Positions 17,908-26,387 of a stretch of DNA of 64,000 nt are shown here, in pieces (position 1 is the first letter of the stretch; every line of letters starts with the position of its first letter). The DNA is from Sphingomonas hankookensis. GTDB taxonomy: Bacteria; Pseudomonadota; Alphaproteobacteria; Sphingomonadales; Sphingomonadaceae. The position numbers and the translations under genes were made by a program. The notes below the pieces were generated by a model. That model made no database searches and was not told the origin of the DNA. It saw only the letters and a list, made by a program, of their open reading frames with translations. The DNA is taken from positions 930,001-994,000 of the forward strand of contig NZ_JAKREV010000001.1 in the NCBI RefSeq assembly GCF_022664465.1. The letters run 5' to 3'.

Positions 17908-20235
17908 ATGATGAACCGCCGCGCGTTTTTGCAGGGATCGGCCGCCGCGTTCGCGCTGGCGCCGATGGTCGCGAGCGCCACGCCGGCACCCGAGGGCCTG
18001 TCCGCCCCGATCGACATCGTCGACGATGTGTACGGCGTCCCGCATGTCCGCGCCGCCTCGATCCCCGACGCGTTCTACGGGCAGGGCTATGTCGTTGCCC
18101 GCGACCGGCTGTTCCAGATCGACCTCGGCCATCGTCGCGAACTGGGACGGCTGGCGGAGGCGTTCGGCGTCGACTTCGCCAAGCACGACGCGGCGGCACG
18201 CCTGTTCCACTATCGCGGCGACCTGAACGCCGAACTGCGCAAGATACCCGCCGACGTGCTCGCCTGCGCCAAGGCCTATATCGCCGGAATCAACGCACGC
18301 ATCGACGAGGTGATCGCCGACCCGACGCTCTTGCCGCAGGAATATGCGATCCTCGGCGTACAGCCGATGAAATGGCGACTTGAGGAATTTGTCCTCGCCC
18401 GCGGCGGCGCGATCGGCAATGCCGATGACGAAATCCGCCGCGCGCAGCTGGCGGCGATCGGCATGCTGGAGCTGGACGCGATCGTCGCGCCGCTCCGGCC
18501 CAACTGGACGATGACCGTGCCCGATGGCCTCGACCCGGCGGCGGTGTCGCCCGCCGATTTGGGCGTACTGCGACAGGGCGGCCTGCCTTTCGGTCCCGAC
18601 ACCCCGACGCGCGATCCGGCGGAGGGGCCGATGGAGCGCGCCAATGCCGGCAGCAACGCCTGGACCGTCGCGGCGAACCGCACCGCGACCGGCCGCCCGA
18701 TCCTGGCCAACGACCCGCATCTCGGCATCGGCGGGTTCGGGCCGCGCCATGTCGCGCATCTGACCGCCCCCGGCCTCGACGTGATCGGCGGCGGCGCGCC
18801 GGGACTGCCGGGCATCATGCAGGGCCATACCGACCGCTTCGCGTTCGGGCGGACCAACTTCCATATCGACCAGCAGGACCTGTTCGTCCTCGATCTCGAT
18901 CCCGCCGATCCCGAACGTTACCGCCACAATGGCGGGTGGAAACGCTTCACCAAGGTCGACATCGCGATTCCCGTGAAGGACAGCGCCCCCTATGTCGCGA
19001 CGCTGCGCTACGCGGTGCAGGGGCCGGTCGTGTCCTACGATCCCGCCAAGCGCCGCGCGACGGTGCTGGGGTCGATCGCGATGCAGCCGGGCGGCGGCGG
19101 GGCGTTCGCGATGATCGCGATCAACCTCGCGCGCGACTGGGCTTCGCTCAGGAAAGCGTTCCGCCTCCACCCCTCGCCCACCAATTTCCACTATGCCGAT
19201 ATCGACGGCAATACCGGGTGGCAGGTGATCGGCTTCGCACCGGTGCGCAAACGCGGCGACGGGTTGCTGCCGGTGCCGGGCGACGGACGCTACGACTGGA
19301 CGGGGATGCGCGACTTCGCCTCGCTGCCCAACGAATACAACCCGAAGAAAGGCTGGTTCGCCTCGGCCAACCAGAACAACCTGCCCGCCGACTGGCCGCG
19401 CGACCGCATCCCCGCCTTCTCGTTCCGCGCGCCCTATCGCTACGAACGGATCGCCGACGTCCTCGCCGTCCAGCCGAAGCACAGCGTCGCCGACAGCGTG
19501 GCGTTGCAGTTCGACACGCTCTCCACCCCCGCACGACAACTGGTGGCGCTGCTCCCCGCCACCCCCTCGCCCGCCGGCGACATGCTGCGCCGTTGGGACG
19601 GGCGGCTGACCGCCGACAGCGGCCCGGCCGCACTGTTCGAAATCCTGTGGCGCGACCTGAGCAAACGCATGCTCGCCGCGATCGTGCCGACGCGGGCGAA
19701 GGCGCTGGTGACCGAGATCGATCCATCGGTGCTGCTGGGGCTGCTTGCCCGTCCCGACGCCCGCCTGCCGGTCGCGGCACGCGACGCGATGCTGCGCGAC
19801 GCATTGGCGGCGGCATGGGCCAGCGCACAGTCGCTGCTGGGCGCAGACCCCGCCAAATGGCGCTGGGGCAGGCTGCATCAGGTGCGCATCGCCCATCCGC
19901 TGTCGCGCATCCCCGCCATTGCCGCCGCCTTTCCGCCAATCGAGGGCGGGGCATCGGGCGGCGACTCCTACACCGTCATGGCCCGTTGGCTGGGCGACGG
20001 CCCCGGCTGGCGCGTCGGCGGCGGGGCGAGCTACCTGCAGGTGATCGATGTCGGCGCATGGGATAATTCGGTGTTCCTGAACCTGCCCGGCCAGTCGAAC
20101 GACTCCCGCTCGCCGCATTACCGGGACCAGTTCGCGCCGTGGATCGACGGACGGACCCTGCCGCTGCTGTTCAGCCGGACGGCGATCGACGCTAAGGTCG
20201 CCCGCCGCATCACGTTGCAAGGAACTCGCCGATGA
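17908..20235 (+). CDS. Penicillin-acylase family N-terminal-nucleophile hydrolase
   Basis: A 775-residue precursor of the penicillin G acylase/AHL-acylase family. The N terminus has a twin-arginine-type signal (M-N-R-R-A-F-L-Q-G-S followed by a hydrophobic stretch and A-S-A), so it is probably exported folded. The alpha chain precedes the autocatalytic cleavage site, with the nucleophile in G-S-N-A-W (Ser near residue 249) and the following N-D-P-H-L motif. Family members cut amide bonds of penicillins, acyl-homoserine lactones or N-acyl amino acids. The ATG at 17908 is chosen for its GAGGA ribosome-binding site 9 bases upstream; 17899 and 17911 are alternatives. Its stop overlaps the next gene, an N-acyl-D-amino-acid deacylase, which favours N-acylated amino acids or peptides as substrates. 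That is inference. Confidence 0.88.
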   Translation: MMNRRAFLQGSAAAFALAPMVASATPAPEGLSAPIDIVDDVYGVPHVRAASIPDAFYGQGYVVARDRLFQIDLGHRRELGRLAEAFGVDFAKHDAAARLFHYRGDLNAELRKIPADVLACAKAYIAGINARIDEVIADPTLLPQEYAILGVQPMKWRLEEFVLARGGAIGNADDEIRRAQLAAIGMLELDAIVAPLRPNWTMTVPDGLDPAAVSPADLGVLRQGGLPFGPDTPTRDPAEGPMERANAGSNAWTVAANRTATGRPILANDPHLGIGGFGPRHVAHLTAPGLDVIGGGAPGLPGIMQGHTDRFAFGRTNFHIDQQDLFVLDLDPADPERYRHNGGWKRFTKVDIAIPVKDSAPYVATLRYAVQGPVVSYDPAKRRATVLGSIAMQPGGGGAFAMIAINLARDWASLRKAFRLHPSPTNFHYADIDGNTGWQVIGFAPVRKRGDGLLPVPGDGRYDWTGMRDFASLPNEYNPKKGWFASANQNNLPADWPRDRIPAFSFRAPYRYERIADVLAVQPKHSVADSVALQFDTLSTPARQLVALLPATPSPAGDMLRRWDGRLTADSGPAALFEILWRDLSKRMLAAIVPTRAKALVTEIDPSVLLGLLARPDARLPVAARDAMLRDALAAAWASAQSLLGADPAKWRWGRLHQVRIAHPLSRIPAIAAAFPPIEGGASGGDSYTVMARWLGDGPGWRVGGGASYLQVIDVGAWDNSVFLNLPGQSNDSRSPHYRDQFAPWIDGRTLPLLFSRTAIDAKVARRITLQGTRR

Positions 20236-21824
20236 CCCGCCTGCCGCTGATCGCCCTGTTCGCCGCGCTGGCTGGCGCCGCCCCTGCGCCAAAGGTCGAT
20301 GTCGTGATCCGCGGCGGCACGGTCTACACCGGTGCCGATACCGGTCCGATGACCGGCGACGTCGAGATCGCGGGCGACCGCATCGTCTATGTCGGGCCGA
20401 CCCGCGGAACGAAGGCCGCACAGGTCATCGACGCGCGTGGGCAGATCGTGGCGCCCGGCTTCATCGACGCGCATACCCATCCCGACAGCTATATCCGCTC
20501 GGACGATGCCAGGGAGCGGTTGAACCTGCCATGGCTGGCGCAGGGCGTGTCGACCATCGTCATCGGCGTCGACGGCTACGGCACGCCCGACGTCGCCGAC
20601 GATGCGCGCAAGCTGACCACCGCCGGCATCGGCACCAACGTCGCACCCTTCGTCGGCTTCGGCGCGGTGCGCGGGCGGGTGCTGGGACAGGACGACCGCG
20701 CCCCGACGCCCGCCGAGCTGACCGAGGAAAAGGCGCTGGTGGCCAAGGCGATGTGCGAGGGCGCCTATGGTTTTTCGACCGGCCTGTTCTACGCCCCGCA
20801 GAGCTTCGCCAAGACCGATGAAGTCGTCGCCATCGCCCGCGAAGCCGCCATTCGCGGCGGCATGTACGACACGCATCAACGCGATGAATCCAACTACAGC
20901 ATCGGCCTGATCAACTCGACGAAGGAAGTGATCGAGATCGGACGGCAAGCGAAGATGCCGGTCCACATAGCGCATCTGAAAGCCTTGGGCGTCGACGTGC
21001 AGGGCAAGGCGCCCGAACTGATCGCCGCAATCGAAGCGGCGCGCAAAGCCGGGCAGAACGTCACCGCCGACCAATATCCCTGGCTCGCCTCGGGCTCCAG
21101 CGTCGATGCGTCGCTCGTCCCCCGCTGGGCGAACGACGGCGGCTATCCCAAACTGATCGCCCGGTTCGACGACCCGGCGACGCTGACGAACATCAAGGTC
21201 GAAATGGCCGAAAACCTGCGCCGCCGCGGTGGCAAGGAATCGATCCTGTTGACCAGTGCGGGCATGCCATGGACCGGCAAGACGCTGGGCCAGATGGCGA
21301 CGACTTGGGGCATCGACCCCATTGACGCCGCGATCAGGATCCTGCGCGTGGCCGATGCGACGGGCAAGGAACCGGCGGGCGTCTCGGTCGCCAGCTTCAA
21401 CATGATCGACGCGGATGTCGACCGGATCATGCAGCAGCCTTGGGTCGTCACCAGCTCCGACGGATCGAACGGCCACCCGCGCCAGTACGCGACCTTCCCG
21501 CGCAAGTACCAGACCTATGTCCGCGAGCGGAAAGTGATCGCGCTCAAGGACTTCATCCGCCGTTCGACCGGTCTCACCGCCGACATGTACCGGATGGATC
21601 GGCGCGGATATCTGAAGCCCGGATACTATGCCGACGTCGTGGTGTTCGACCCCGTAGGCTACGCCCCGCGCGCCGACTATGTGAACCCGCGCGTGCCGAG
21701 CGTCGGGGTGAAGGCCCTCTTCGTGAATGGCAAACTGGCACTCAAGGACAGCGCGACGACCGGCGCGGCGGCGGGCCGGGTGCTGCTGCGACCGACGCCG
21801 AAACAGTGTCCGCCCACGGCCTGA
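20232..21824 (+). CDS. N-acyl-D-amino-acid deacylase (D-aminoacylase family)
   Basis: A 530-residue amidohydrolase-superfamily enzyme. A hydrophobic N terminus ending in A-L-A-G-A-A suggests export. The metal site begins at H-T-H (residues 81 and 83), preceded by G-F-I-D-A. Further family landmarks are D-E-S-N-Y, H-I-A-H-L-K (bound-metal His) and a T-S-S-D-G-S segment carrying the catalytic Asp. These enzymes release fatty or acetic acid from N-acyl-D-amino acids. The start overlaps the acylase stop (ATGA). Together with DgcN, DgcA and a glutamate-type carrier immediately downstream, it fits a route that frees and then uses D-glutamate or other D-amino acids. Confidence 0.87.
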   Translation: MTRLPLIALFAALAGAAPAPKVDVVIRGGTVYTGADTGPMTGDVEIAGDRIVYVGPTRGTKAAQVIDARGQIVAPGFIDAHTHPDSYIRSDDARERLNLPWLAQGVSTIVIGVDGYGTPDVADDARKLTTAGIGTNVAPFVGFGAVRGRVLGQDDRAPTPAELTEEKALVAKAMCEGAYGFSTGLFYAPQSFAKTDEVVAIAREAAIRGGMYDTHQRDESNYSIGLINSTKEVIEIGRQAKMPVHIAHLKALGVDVQGKAPELIAAIEAARKAGQNVTADQYPWLASGSSVDASLVPRWANDGGYPKLIARFDDPATLTNIKVEMAENLRRRGGKESILLTSAGMPWTGKTLGQMATTWGIDPIDAAIRILRVADATGKEPAGVSVASFNMIDADVDRIMQQPWVVTSSDGSNGHPRQYATFPRKYQTYVRERKVIALKDFIRRSTGLTADMYRMDRRGYLKPGYYADVVVFDPVGYAPRADYVNPRVPSVGVKALFVNGKLALKDSATTGAAAGRVLLRPTPKQCPPTA

Positions 21825-21828
21825 ACCT

Positions 21829-21861
21829 CACGTCACCCCGAACTTGATCCGGGCTGACGTG
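21829..21861. terminator. REP-like hairpin after the deacylase gene
   Basis: Arms CACGTCA (21829-21835) and TGACGTG (21855-21861) enclose CCCCGAACTTGATCCGGG, which itself pairs in part. It begins four bases after the deacylase stop and lacks a strong T run on the plus strand. It is a member of the alphaproteobacterial CCCCGGACTTGATCCGGGG repeat type and may stabilise or attenuate the mRNA rather than end it. Confidence 0.5.
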
Positions 21862-21974
21862 GGACAGGTAAAACGTCCCCATAGCCCGGCGTTATAGGTC
21901 GCGACGACAGCATGATTGGGCGTGGGCGCGCGACGCGCCCTATCCCGGTGTCCCGACAGCCAGCAGGGTGCGCG

Positions 21975-23012
21975 ATGATCCCCGGTCCCTTCCTCCTCTA
22001 TCTCGGCCATTCCGACGACGCGGTCGGCATCAAGACCTCGCGCGGGCTCGCCGCCTTCCGCCCCGACGACTGCGTCGGCGAATGGCGCCACGACGACTGC
22101 CCGCTGACGCTCGGCCTGCCTCGCATGAACGCAGCCGAAGGGCGCGCGGCCGGTGCCAACACGCTCGTCCTCGGCATCGCCAATGCCGGCGGCAAGATGG
22201 GCGATGCGCTGGTGGAGGATGCGCTGGCCGCGATCGCCGCCGGCATGCACGTCGCCTCCGGCCTGCACCAGCGGCTGCGCGACGAACCCCGCATCGCGAA
22301 GGCGGCGGCCGACGCCGGTGTCCAGCTGTTCGACGTGCGCGATCCCCCCGCCGACCTGCCCGTCGGCAATGGCAAGCCCCGCGCCGGCAACCGGTTGCTG
22401 ACCGTCGGCACCGATTGCTCGGTCGGCAAGATGTATACCACGCTCGCCCTGCATGCGGCGATGGTCGCGCGCGGGATCAAGGCTGATTTCCGCGCCACCG
22501 GACAGACCGGCATCCTGATCGCCGGCTCGGGCGTGCCGGTCGACGCGGTGGTCGCCGACTTCATCTCGGGCGCGATCGAAACCATCACCCCGGCGCGCGA
22601 CGACGATGGCTGGGATTTGATCGAGGGACAGGGTTCGCTGTTCCACCCGTCCTTCGCGGGGGTGTCGACCGGGCTGCTCCACGGTGCCCAGCCCCGCGCG
22701 CTGGTGCTGTGTCACGATCCGTCGCGCGGCCATATGCGCGGCCTGCCGCATTACGCCCTGCCCGATCTCGCCACCTGCCTCGCCGCCAACCTGTCGGTCG
22801 CGCGGCTGACCAGCCCCGACGTGCAGGCGGTCGGCATCGCACTCAACACCGCCAGGCTCGACGAGGATGCGGCACGCGCGCTGTGTGCCGAAACCGGCGC
22901 GGCGCTCGGCCTGCCCTGCACCGACCCCTATCGCTTCGGCGCCGACCCGATCATCGACTGGATGCAGACATGCTTCGACATCTCGACGCCCGCCATGACC
23001 GTTTCGGCCTGA
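21975..23012 (+). CDS. dgcN: D-glutamate N-acetyltransferase DgcN (DUF1611)
   Basis: A 345-residue DUF1611 protein. The N-terminal half is Rossmann-like. A P-loop G-T-D-C-S-V-G-K-M sits at residues 145-153, followed by the Y-T-T-L-A-L-H helix; the E-G-Q-G-S-L-F-H-P motif is also typical. DUF1611 proteins next to dipeptide epimerases have been assigned as DgcN, which acetylates D-glutamate to N-acetyl-D-glutamate for epimerisation by DgcA. The ATG at 21975 gives the usual family N terminus; the frame is open from 21912. Its 3' end overlaps the epimerase gene by 43 bp in another frame. The function rests on family and context, not on residues unique to DgcN. Confidence 0.83.
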   Translation: MIPGPFLLYLGHSDDAVGIKTSRGLAAFRPDDCVGEWRHDDCPLTLGLPRMNAAEGRAAGANTLVLGIANAGGKMGDALVEDALAAIAAGMHVASGLHQRLRDEPRIAKAAADAGVQLFDVRDPPADLPVGNGKPRAGNRLLTVGTDCSVGKMYTTLALHAAMVARGIKADFRATGQTGILIAGSGVPVDAVVADFISGAIETITPARDDDGWDLIEGQGSLFHPSFAGVSTGLLHGAQPRALVLCHDPSRGHMRGLPHYALPDLATCLAANLSVARLTSPDVQAVGIALNTARLDEDAARALCAETGAALGLPCTDPYRFGADPIIDWMQTCFDISTPAMTVSA

Positions 23013-23962
23013 GCACCCCCTTCCGCATCTCGCGCGGGGTCAAGACGGCGGCCGACGTCGTCACGGTGACGATCGGCCAAGGTGACGCGATCGGACGCGG
23101 CGAGGCGGTGCCCTATGCCCGCTATGGCGAGGGCGTCGACACCACGCTCGCCGCGATCCGCGCGATCGCACCGCAGATCGCCGCCGGCGCGACCCGCGCC
23201 GACCTTGCCGCGCTGTTGCCCGCCGGTGCCGCCCGCAACGCGGTCGATTGCGCATTGTGGGACCTCGAAGCCCGCCTCGCCGGCACCAGCGTCGCTGCGC
23301 TGGCCGGGATCGCCAAGCCCGCACCCCTGCCCTCCGCCATCACCATCGGCCTCGACACCCCCGACGCCATGGCGCGTGCGGCGGCGAAGGTCGCCCAGGT
23401 CCCGCTGCTGAAGATCAAGGTCGACAACCACGACCCCGCCGCGCAGATCGCCGCCGTCCGCGCCGCCGCCCCCGCACCCCGGCTGATCGTCGACCCCAAT
23501 GAAAGCTGGACGATCGACACGCTGCGGGCACTGAAGCCCCACCTGACCGAATGGCGCGTCGACCTGCTCGAACAACCGCTGCCCGCGGGCGCAGACGGCG
23601 CGCTGGCCAGCTTCGACAGCCCGGTCCCCATCGCCGCCGACGAAGCACTCCACACCGCCGCCGACCTCCACCGCCTCGCCGGGCGCTACGACGTGGTGAA
23701 CATCAAGCTCGACAAGACCGGCGGCCTGACCGAAGCACTGATCCTCGCGGGCCGGGCACGGCAAAGGGGATTCGGGTTGATGGTCGGGTGCATGGTCTGT
23801 TCGTCGCTGGGGATCGCACCGGCGATGCTGTTGGGGGCGCAGGCGGCGTTCGTCGACCTCGATGGCCCGCTGTGGCTCAGCGAAGATCGCCCCGACGGCG
23901 TGATCGACCGCGACGGCATGTTGTCGCCCCCCGCGCCCGGCTTCTGGGGGTCGCCCGCCTGA
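22970..23962 (+). CDS. dgcA: Dipeptide/N-acetyl-glutamate epimerase (enolase superfamily)
   Basis: A 330-residue enolase-superfamily enzyme of the L-Ala-D/L-Glu epimerase group. The acid/base lysines are visible in K-I-K-V-D (K148, K150) and in N-I-K-L-D (K246). The metal ligands are D175 (I-V-D-P-N-E), E201 (L-E-Q-P-L) and D224 (A-A-D-E-A). It would either epimerise L-Ala-D-Glu from murein peptides or, as DgcA, convert N-acetyl-D-glutamate to N-acetyl-L-glutamate. Both roles fit the setting; the direct overlap with DgcN favours the second. The ATG at 22970 overlaps the dgcN 3' end, and the stop overlaps the symporter start (TGATG). Confidence 0.85.
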   Translation: MLRHLDARHDRFGLSTPFRISRGVKTAADVVTVTIGQGDAIGRGEAVPYARYGEGVDTTLAAIRAIAPQIAAGATRADLAALLPAGAARNAVDCALWDLEARLAGTSVAALAGIAKPAPLPSAITIGLDTPDAMARAAAKVAQVPLLKIKVDNHDPAAQIAAVRAAAPAPRLIVDPNESWTIDTLRALKPHLTEWRVDLLEQPLPAGADGALASFDSPVPIAADEALHTAADLHRLAGRYDVVNIKLDKTGGLTEALILAGRARQRGFGLMVGCMVCSSLGIAPAMLLGAQAAFVDLDGPLWLSEDRPDGVIDRDGMLSPPAPGFWGSPA

Positions 23963-25203
23963 TGCGCGCGTGGTTCGCGATACCGCTCTGGAAGCGCGTC
24001 GTCGGCGCGCTCCTGCTCGGCATCGCGATCGGGCTGTTGTGGCCACAGGGCGCGGCGGCGATCAAGATCATCGGCGACCTGTTCGTCCGCCTCATCAAGA
24101 TGCTGGTCGTACCGGTGGTCCTCATCACCATCGCCGCCGGCATCGCGTCGCTCGGCGATCCGCGGCGCCTCGGCGGGATCGGCGGGCGGACGGTGGCGCT
24201 GTTCGCCTTCACCACCCTGGTCGCGGTGTCGATCGGCATGGGCTTCGGACTGTTGCTACAGCCGGGCGACGGCATCGTGCTGGCCGGCGTCGCGCCGCAT
24301 GTGCTGGGGCCGGCCGTCACCCCCGCCGACCAGCTGCTCGGCATCGTGCCGGTCAACATCATCGACGCGCTGGCGAAGGGCGACATGCTCGCGATCATCT
24401 TCGTCGCGGTCCTGCTCGGCATCGCCAGCGTCGTGTCGGGCGAAGCGGGCAAGCCGGTCGTGGCGCTGCTACAGGGCCTTGCCGCCGTCCTGCTCCACCT
24501 TGTCCGCATCGTGATGGAAGTGACCCCGTTCGGCGTCCTCGCCCTCATCGCCAACGCCGTCGCCGGCAACGGACTGGCGGTGTTCGTCAATGTCGGTTGG
24601 CTGGCGCTGTGCGTCATCCTCGCCTCATGCACGCAGATGCTGGTGGTCCACGCCGCGCTGCTGCGCTTCGTCGCGCGGTTGCCCGTAGTGCGCTTCTTTC
24701 GCGGGATCGTCGACGCGCTGATCGTCGCCTTCTCGACCGCATCGTCCTCCGCCACGCTGCCCGTCGCGCTGCGCGTCGCCCAAGACAATCTCGGCATCGC
24801 CCGCCCGATCGCCTCGACCGTGCTGCCGCTGGGCGCCAGCATCGGCAAGGACGGGACGGCGATGTATGTCGGCCTGCTCGGCCAGTTCGCACTGCAGGCG
24901 CTGGGCATCGTCCCCGACGCGTGGATGCTGGGTGTCATGCTGCTGACCGGTGCGCTCGCCGCATTCGGCACCGCGCCGGTGCCGTCCGCCTCGCTGTTCA
25001 TGCTCGCCGCCATGCTGGGTGCGGTCGGGGTCGGCGCGGAGCAGACCGCGCTGGTCGTCGGCCTCGTCCTGCCGTTCGACCGCCTGCTCGACATGACCCG
25101 CACCGTCCCCTCGGCCAGCGCCAACCTGACCGTGGCGACCTTGGTGGCGCGGGCCGAAGACGGGCTGGACGAGGCGCGCTATCGCGGTCACACGACGACA
25201 TGA
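23962..25203 (+). CDS. Dicarboxylate/amino-acid:cation symporter (GltP/DctA family)
   Basis: A 413-residue polytopic inner-membrane carrier of the DAACS family. It shows the family core: a serine-rich re-entrant loop (S-T-A-S-S-S-A-T-L-P) and the V-L-P-L-G-A-S-I-G-K-D-G-T-A-M-Y motif that binds cation and substrate. Most family members carry glutamate, aspartate or C4-dicarboxylates with Na+ or H+. The start ATG overlaps the dgcA stop and the stop overlaps the LysR start, so it is embedded in the D-amino-acid operon and probably imports D-glutamate or a related acidic amino acid. The normally conserved Asn/Met before D-G-T-A is Gly-Lys here, which might shift specificity. Confidence 0.87.
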   Translation: MRAWFAIPLWKRVVGALLLGIAIGLLWPQGAAAIKIIGDLFVRLIKMLVVPVVLITIAAGIASLGDPRRLGGIGGRTVALFAFTTLVAVSIGMGFGLLLQPGDGIVLAGVAPHVLGPAVTPADQLLGIVPVNIIDALAKGDMLAIIFVAVLLGIASVVSGEAGKPVVALLQGLAAVLLHLVRIVMEVTPFGVLALIANAVAGNGLAVFVNVGWLALCVILASCTQMLVVHAALLRFVARLPVVRFFRGIVDALIVAFSTASSSATLPVALRVAQDNLGIARPIASTVLPLGASIGKDGTAMYVGLLGQFALQALGIVPDAWMLGVMLLTGALAAFGTAPVPSASLFMLAAMLGAVGVGAEQTALVVGLVLPFDRLLDMTRTVPSASANLTVATLVARAEDGLDEARYRGHTTT

Positions 25204-26084
25204 ACCTGCGCCACATCGAAATCTTCCATGCCGTCTACGTCAACGGATCGGTCAGCGCGGCGGCGCGCGCGCTCAACATCTCGCAGCCCTCCGTCTCCAA
25301 GACGCTGCGCCATGCCGAGACGCTGCTGGGGTTCGAGCTGTTCCAGCGCACCAACAGCCGCCTCGTCCCCACCGAAGACGCCCACGCGCTGTTCGGCGAC
25401 GTCGCCGACATTCAGGAGCGCGTCCGCGCGCTCCGCGAAGCCGGCCGCAACCTGCGGAGCGGCGGTGGTGCGACGCTGCGCATCTCGGCCCTCCCCAGCC
25501 TCGCACTCGGTGCCCTGCCGACGGCGGTCGCGCGCTTCATGGCCAAGCGTCCCGACGTCCGCTTCGACCTGCAGACCGTCCATCACGACGACCTGCTGCG
25601 CAAGCTGTACGAGCGCGAGACCGACATCGCGATCGCCGCCGAAGTCCCGCGCGGCGCGCCCTTGGGCAAAATATGGCTCGGCGAAGGCGAACTGGTCGTC
25701 CTCTACCGCGACGCCGACCTGCCCGGCGCGGCGCAGCGCATCGAGCTGCCGCAACTGGTCGGCCACCCCTTTATCACGCTGGCCGCCAGCGGCCCCATCG
25801 GCCAGCTGTTCGTGCAGGAACTGGAACGGCTCGGCATCGAATTGCAGGAGGTGGCGTCGGCCCGCACCTTCTACATCGCCGCCGCGCTGGTCCGCGCCGG
25901 CGTAGGGTTGAGCGTCGTCGACAATTTCACCGCCGAAGCCTCGCTCGCCGAAGGCCTCGCCATGCGGGCGTTAAAGCCGTCGCTGACCTTCGACGTCCAC
26001 GCGATGCACCTGCTCGACCGCCCGCCCAGCGCCTTGGCGAGCGAATTTTTGGGCGTACTGCGCGAGGTCATCGAAGCGGCCTGA
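25200..26084 (+). CDS. LysR-family transcriptional regulator
   Basis: A 294-residue regulator. An N-terminal winged helix-turn-helix (residues 1-60, with A-V-Y-V-N-G-S-V-S-A-A-A-R-A-L-N-I-S-Q-P) is joined to a periplasmic-binding-protein-like effector domain from about 90 onward. It is the last gene of the operon acylase > deacylase > dgcN > dgcA > symporter > lysR and overlaps the symporter stop by ATGA. LysR proteins usually control neighbouring genes and respond to a pathway metabolite, so N-acetyl-D-glutamate or D-glutamate is a reasonable guess. Being inside the operon rather than divergent is less common for the family. Confidence 0.9.
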   Translation: MNLRHIEIFHAVYVNGSVSAAARALNISQPSVSKTLRHAETLLGFELFQRTNSRLVPTEDAHALFGDVADIQERVRALREAGRNLRSGGGATLRISALPSLALGALPTAVARFMAKRPDVRFDLQTVHHDDLLRKLYERETDIAIAAEVPRGAPLGKIWLGEGELVVLYRDADLPGAAQRIELPQLVGHPFITLAASGPIGQLFVQELERLGIELQEVASARTFYIAAALVRAGVGLSVVDNFTAEASLAEGLAMRALKPSLTFDVHAMHLLDRPPSALASEFLGVLREVIEAA

Positions 26085-26387
26085 GGGCCGGATCGCCCTC
26101 CCCCAACAAGCCCGTACCCCGGCGAAGGCCGGGGTCCCGCTTCTTCTGCACCTGCGCGCACCACCACAAACGTCACCCCAGCGAAGGCTGGGGTCTCCCG
26201 GTAATAAACCGCGCGCCTCGCCGCAGGAGGCCCCAGCCTGCGCCGGGGCGACGCGCACTTTCCTACAAACCGCCACCCCGCTACTCTGCGCAGGCTCTTT
26301 CCCACCGCCGCCACGCGGCCGGCACCAGACGCCACACAAGAACGCGGTGAGTGTGAACTTAGTGAACTTTGGCCTACGCCCTATCCG
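26085..26387. other. Convergent intergenic region with three REP-like hairpins
   Basis: 303 bp between the convergent LysR and serine-hydrolase genes. It contains three short palindromes of one family: CCCCGGCGAAGGCCGGGG at 26117-26134, CCCCAGCGAAGGCTGGGG at 26176-26193 and an inverted copy CCCCAGCCTGCGCCGGGG at 26231-26248. The first two differ by a compensated base pair. No gene is apparent. They probably serve as bidirectional mRNA ends. Confidence 0.7.

Noticed and set aside
17764..20421. 885-residue open frame antisense to the acylase gene
   Set aside because: Shadow of the acylase frame; low-complexity Arg/His/Gly-rich text and no ribosome-binding site, while the plus-strand gene has clear catalytic motifs.
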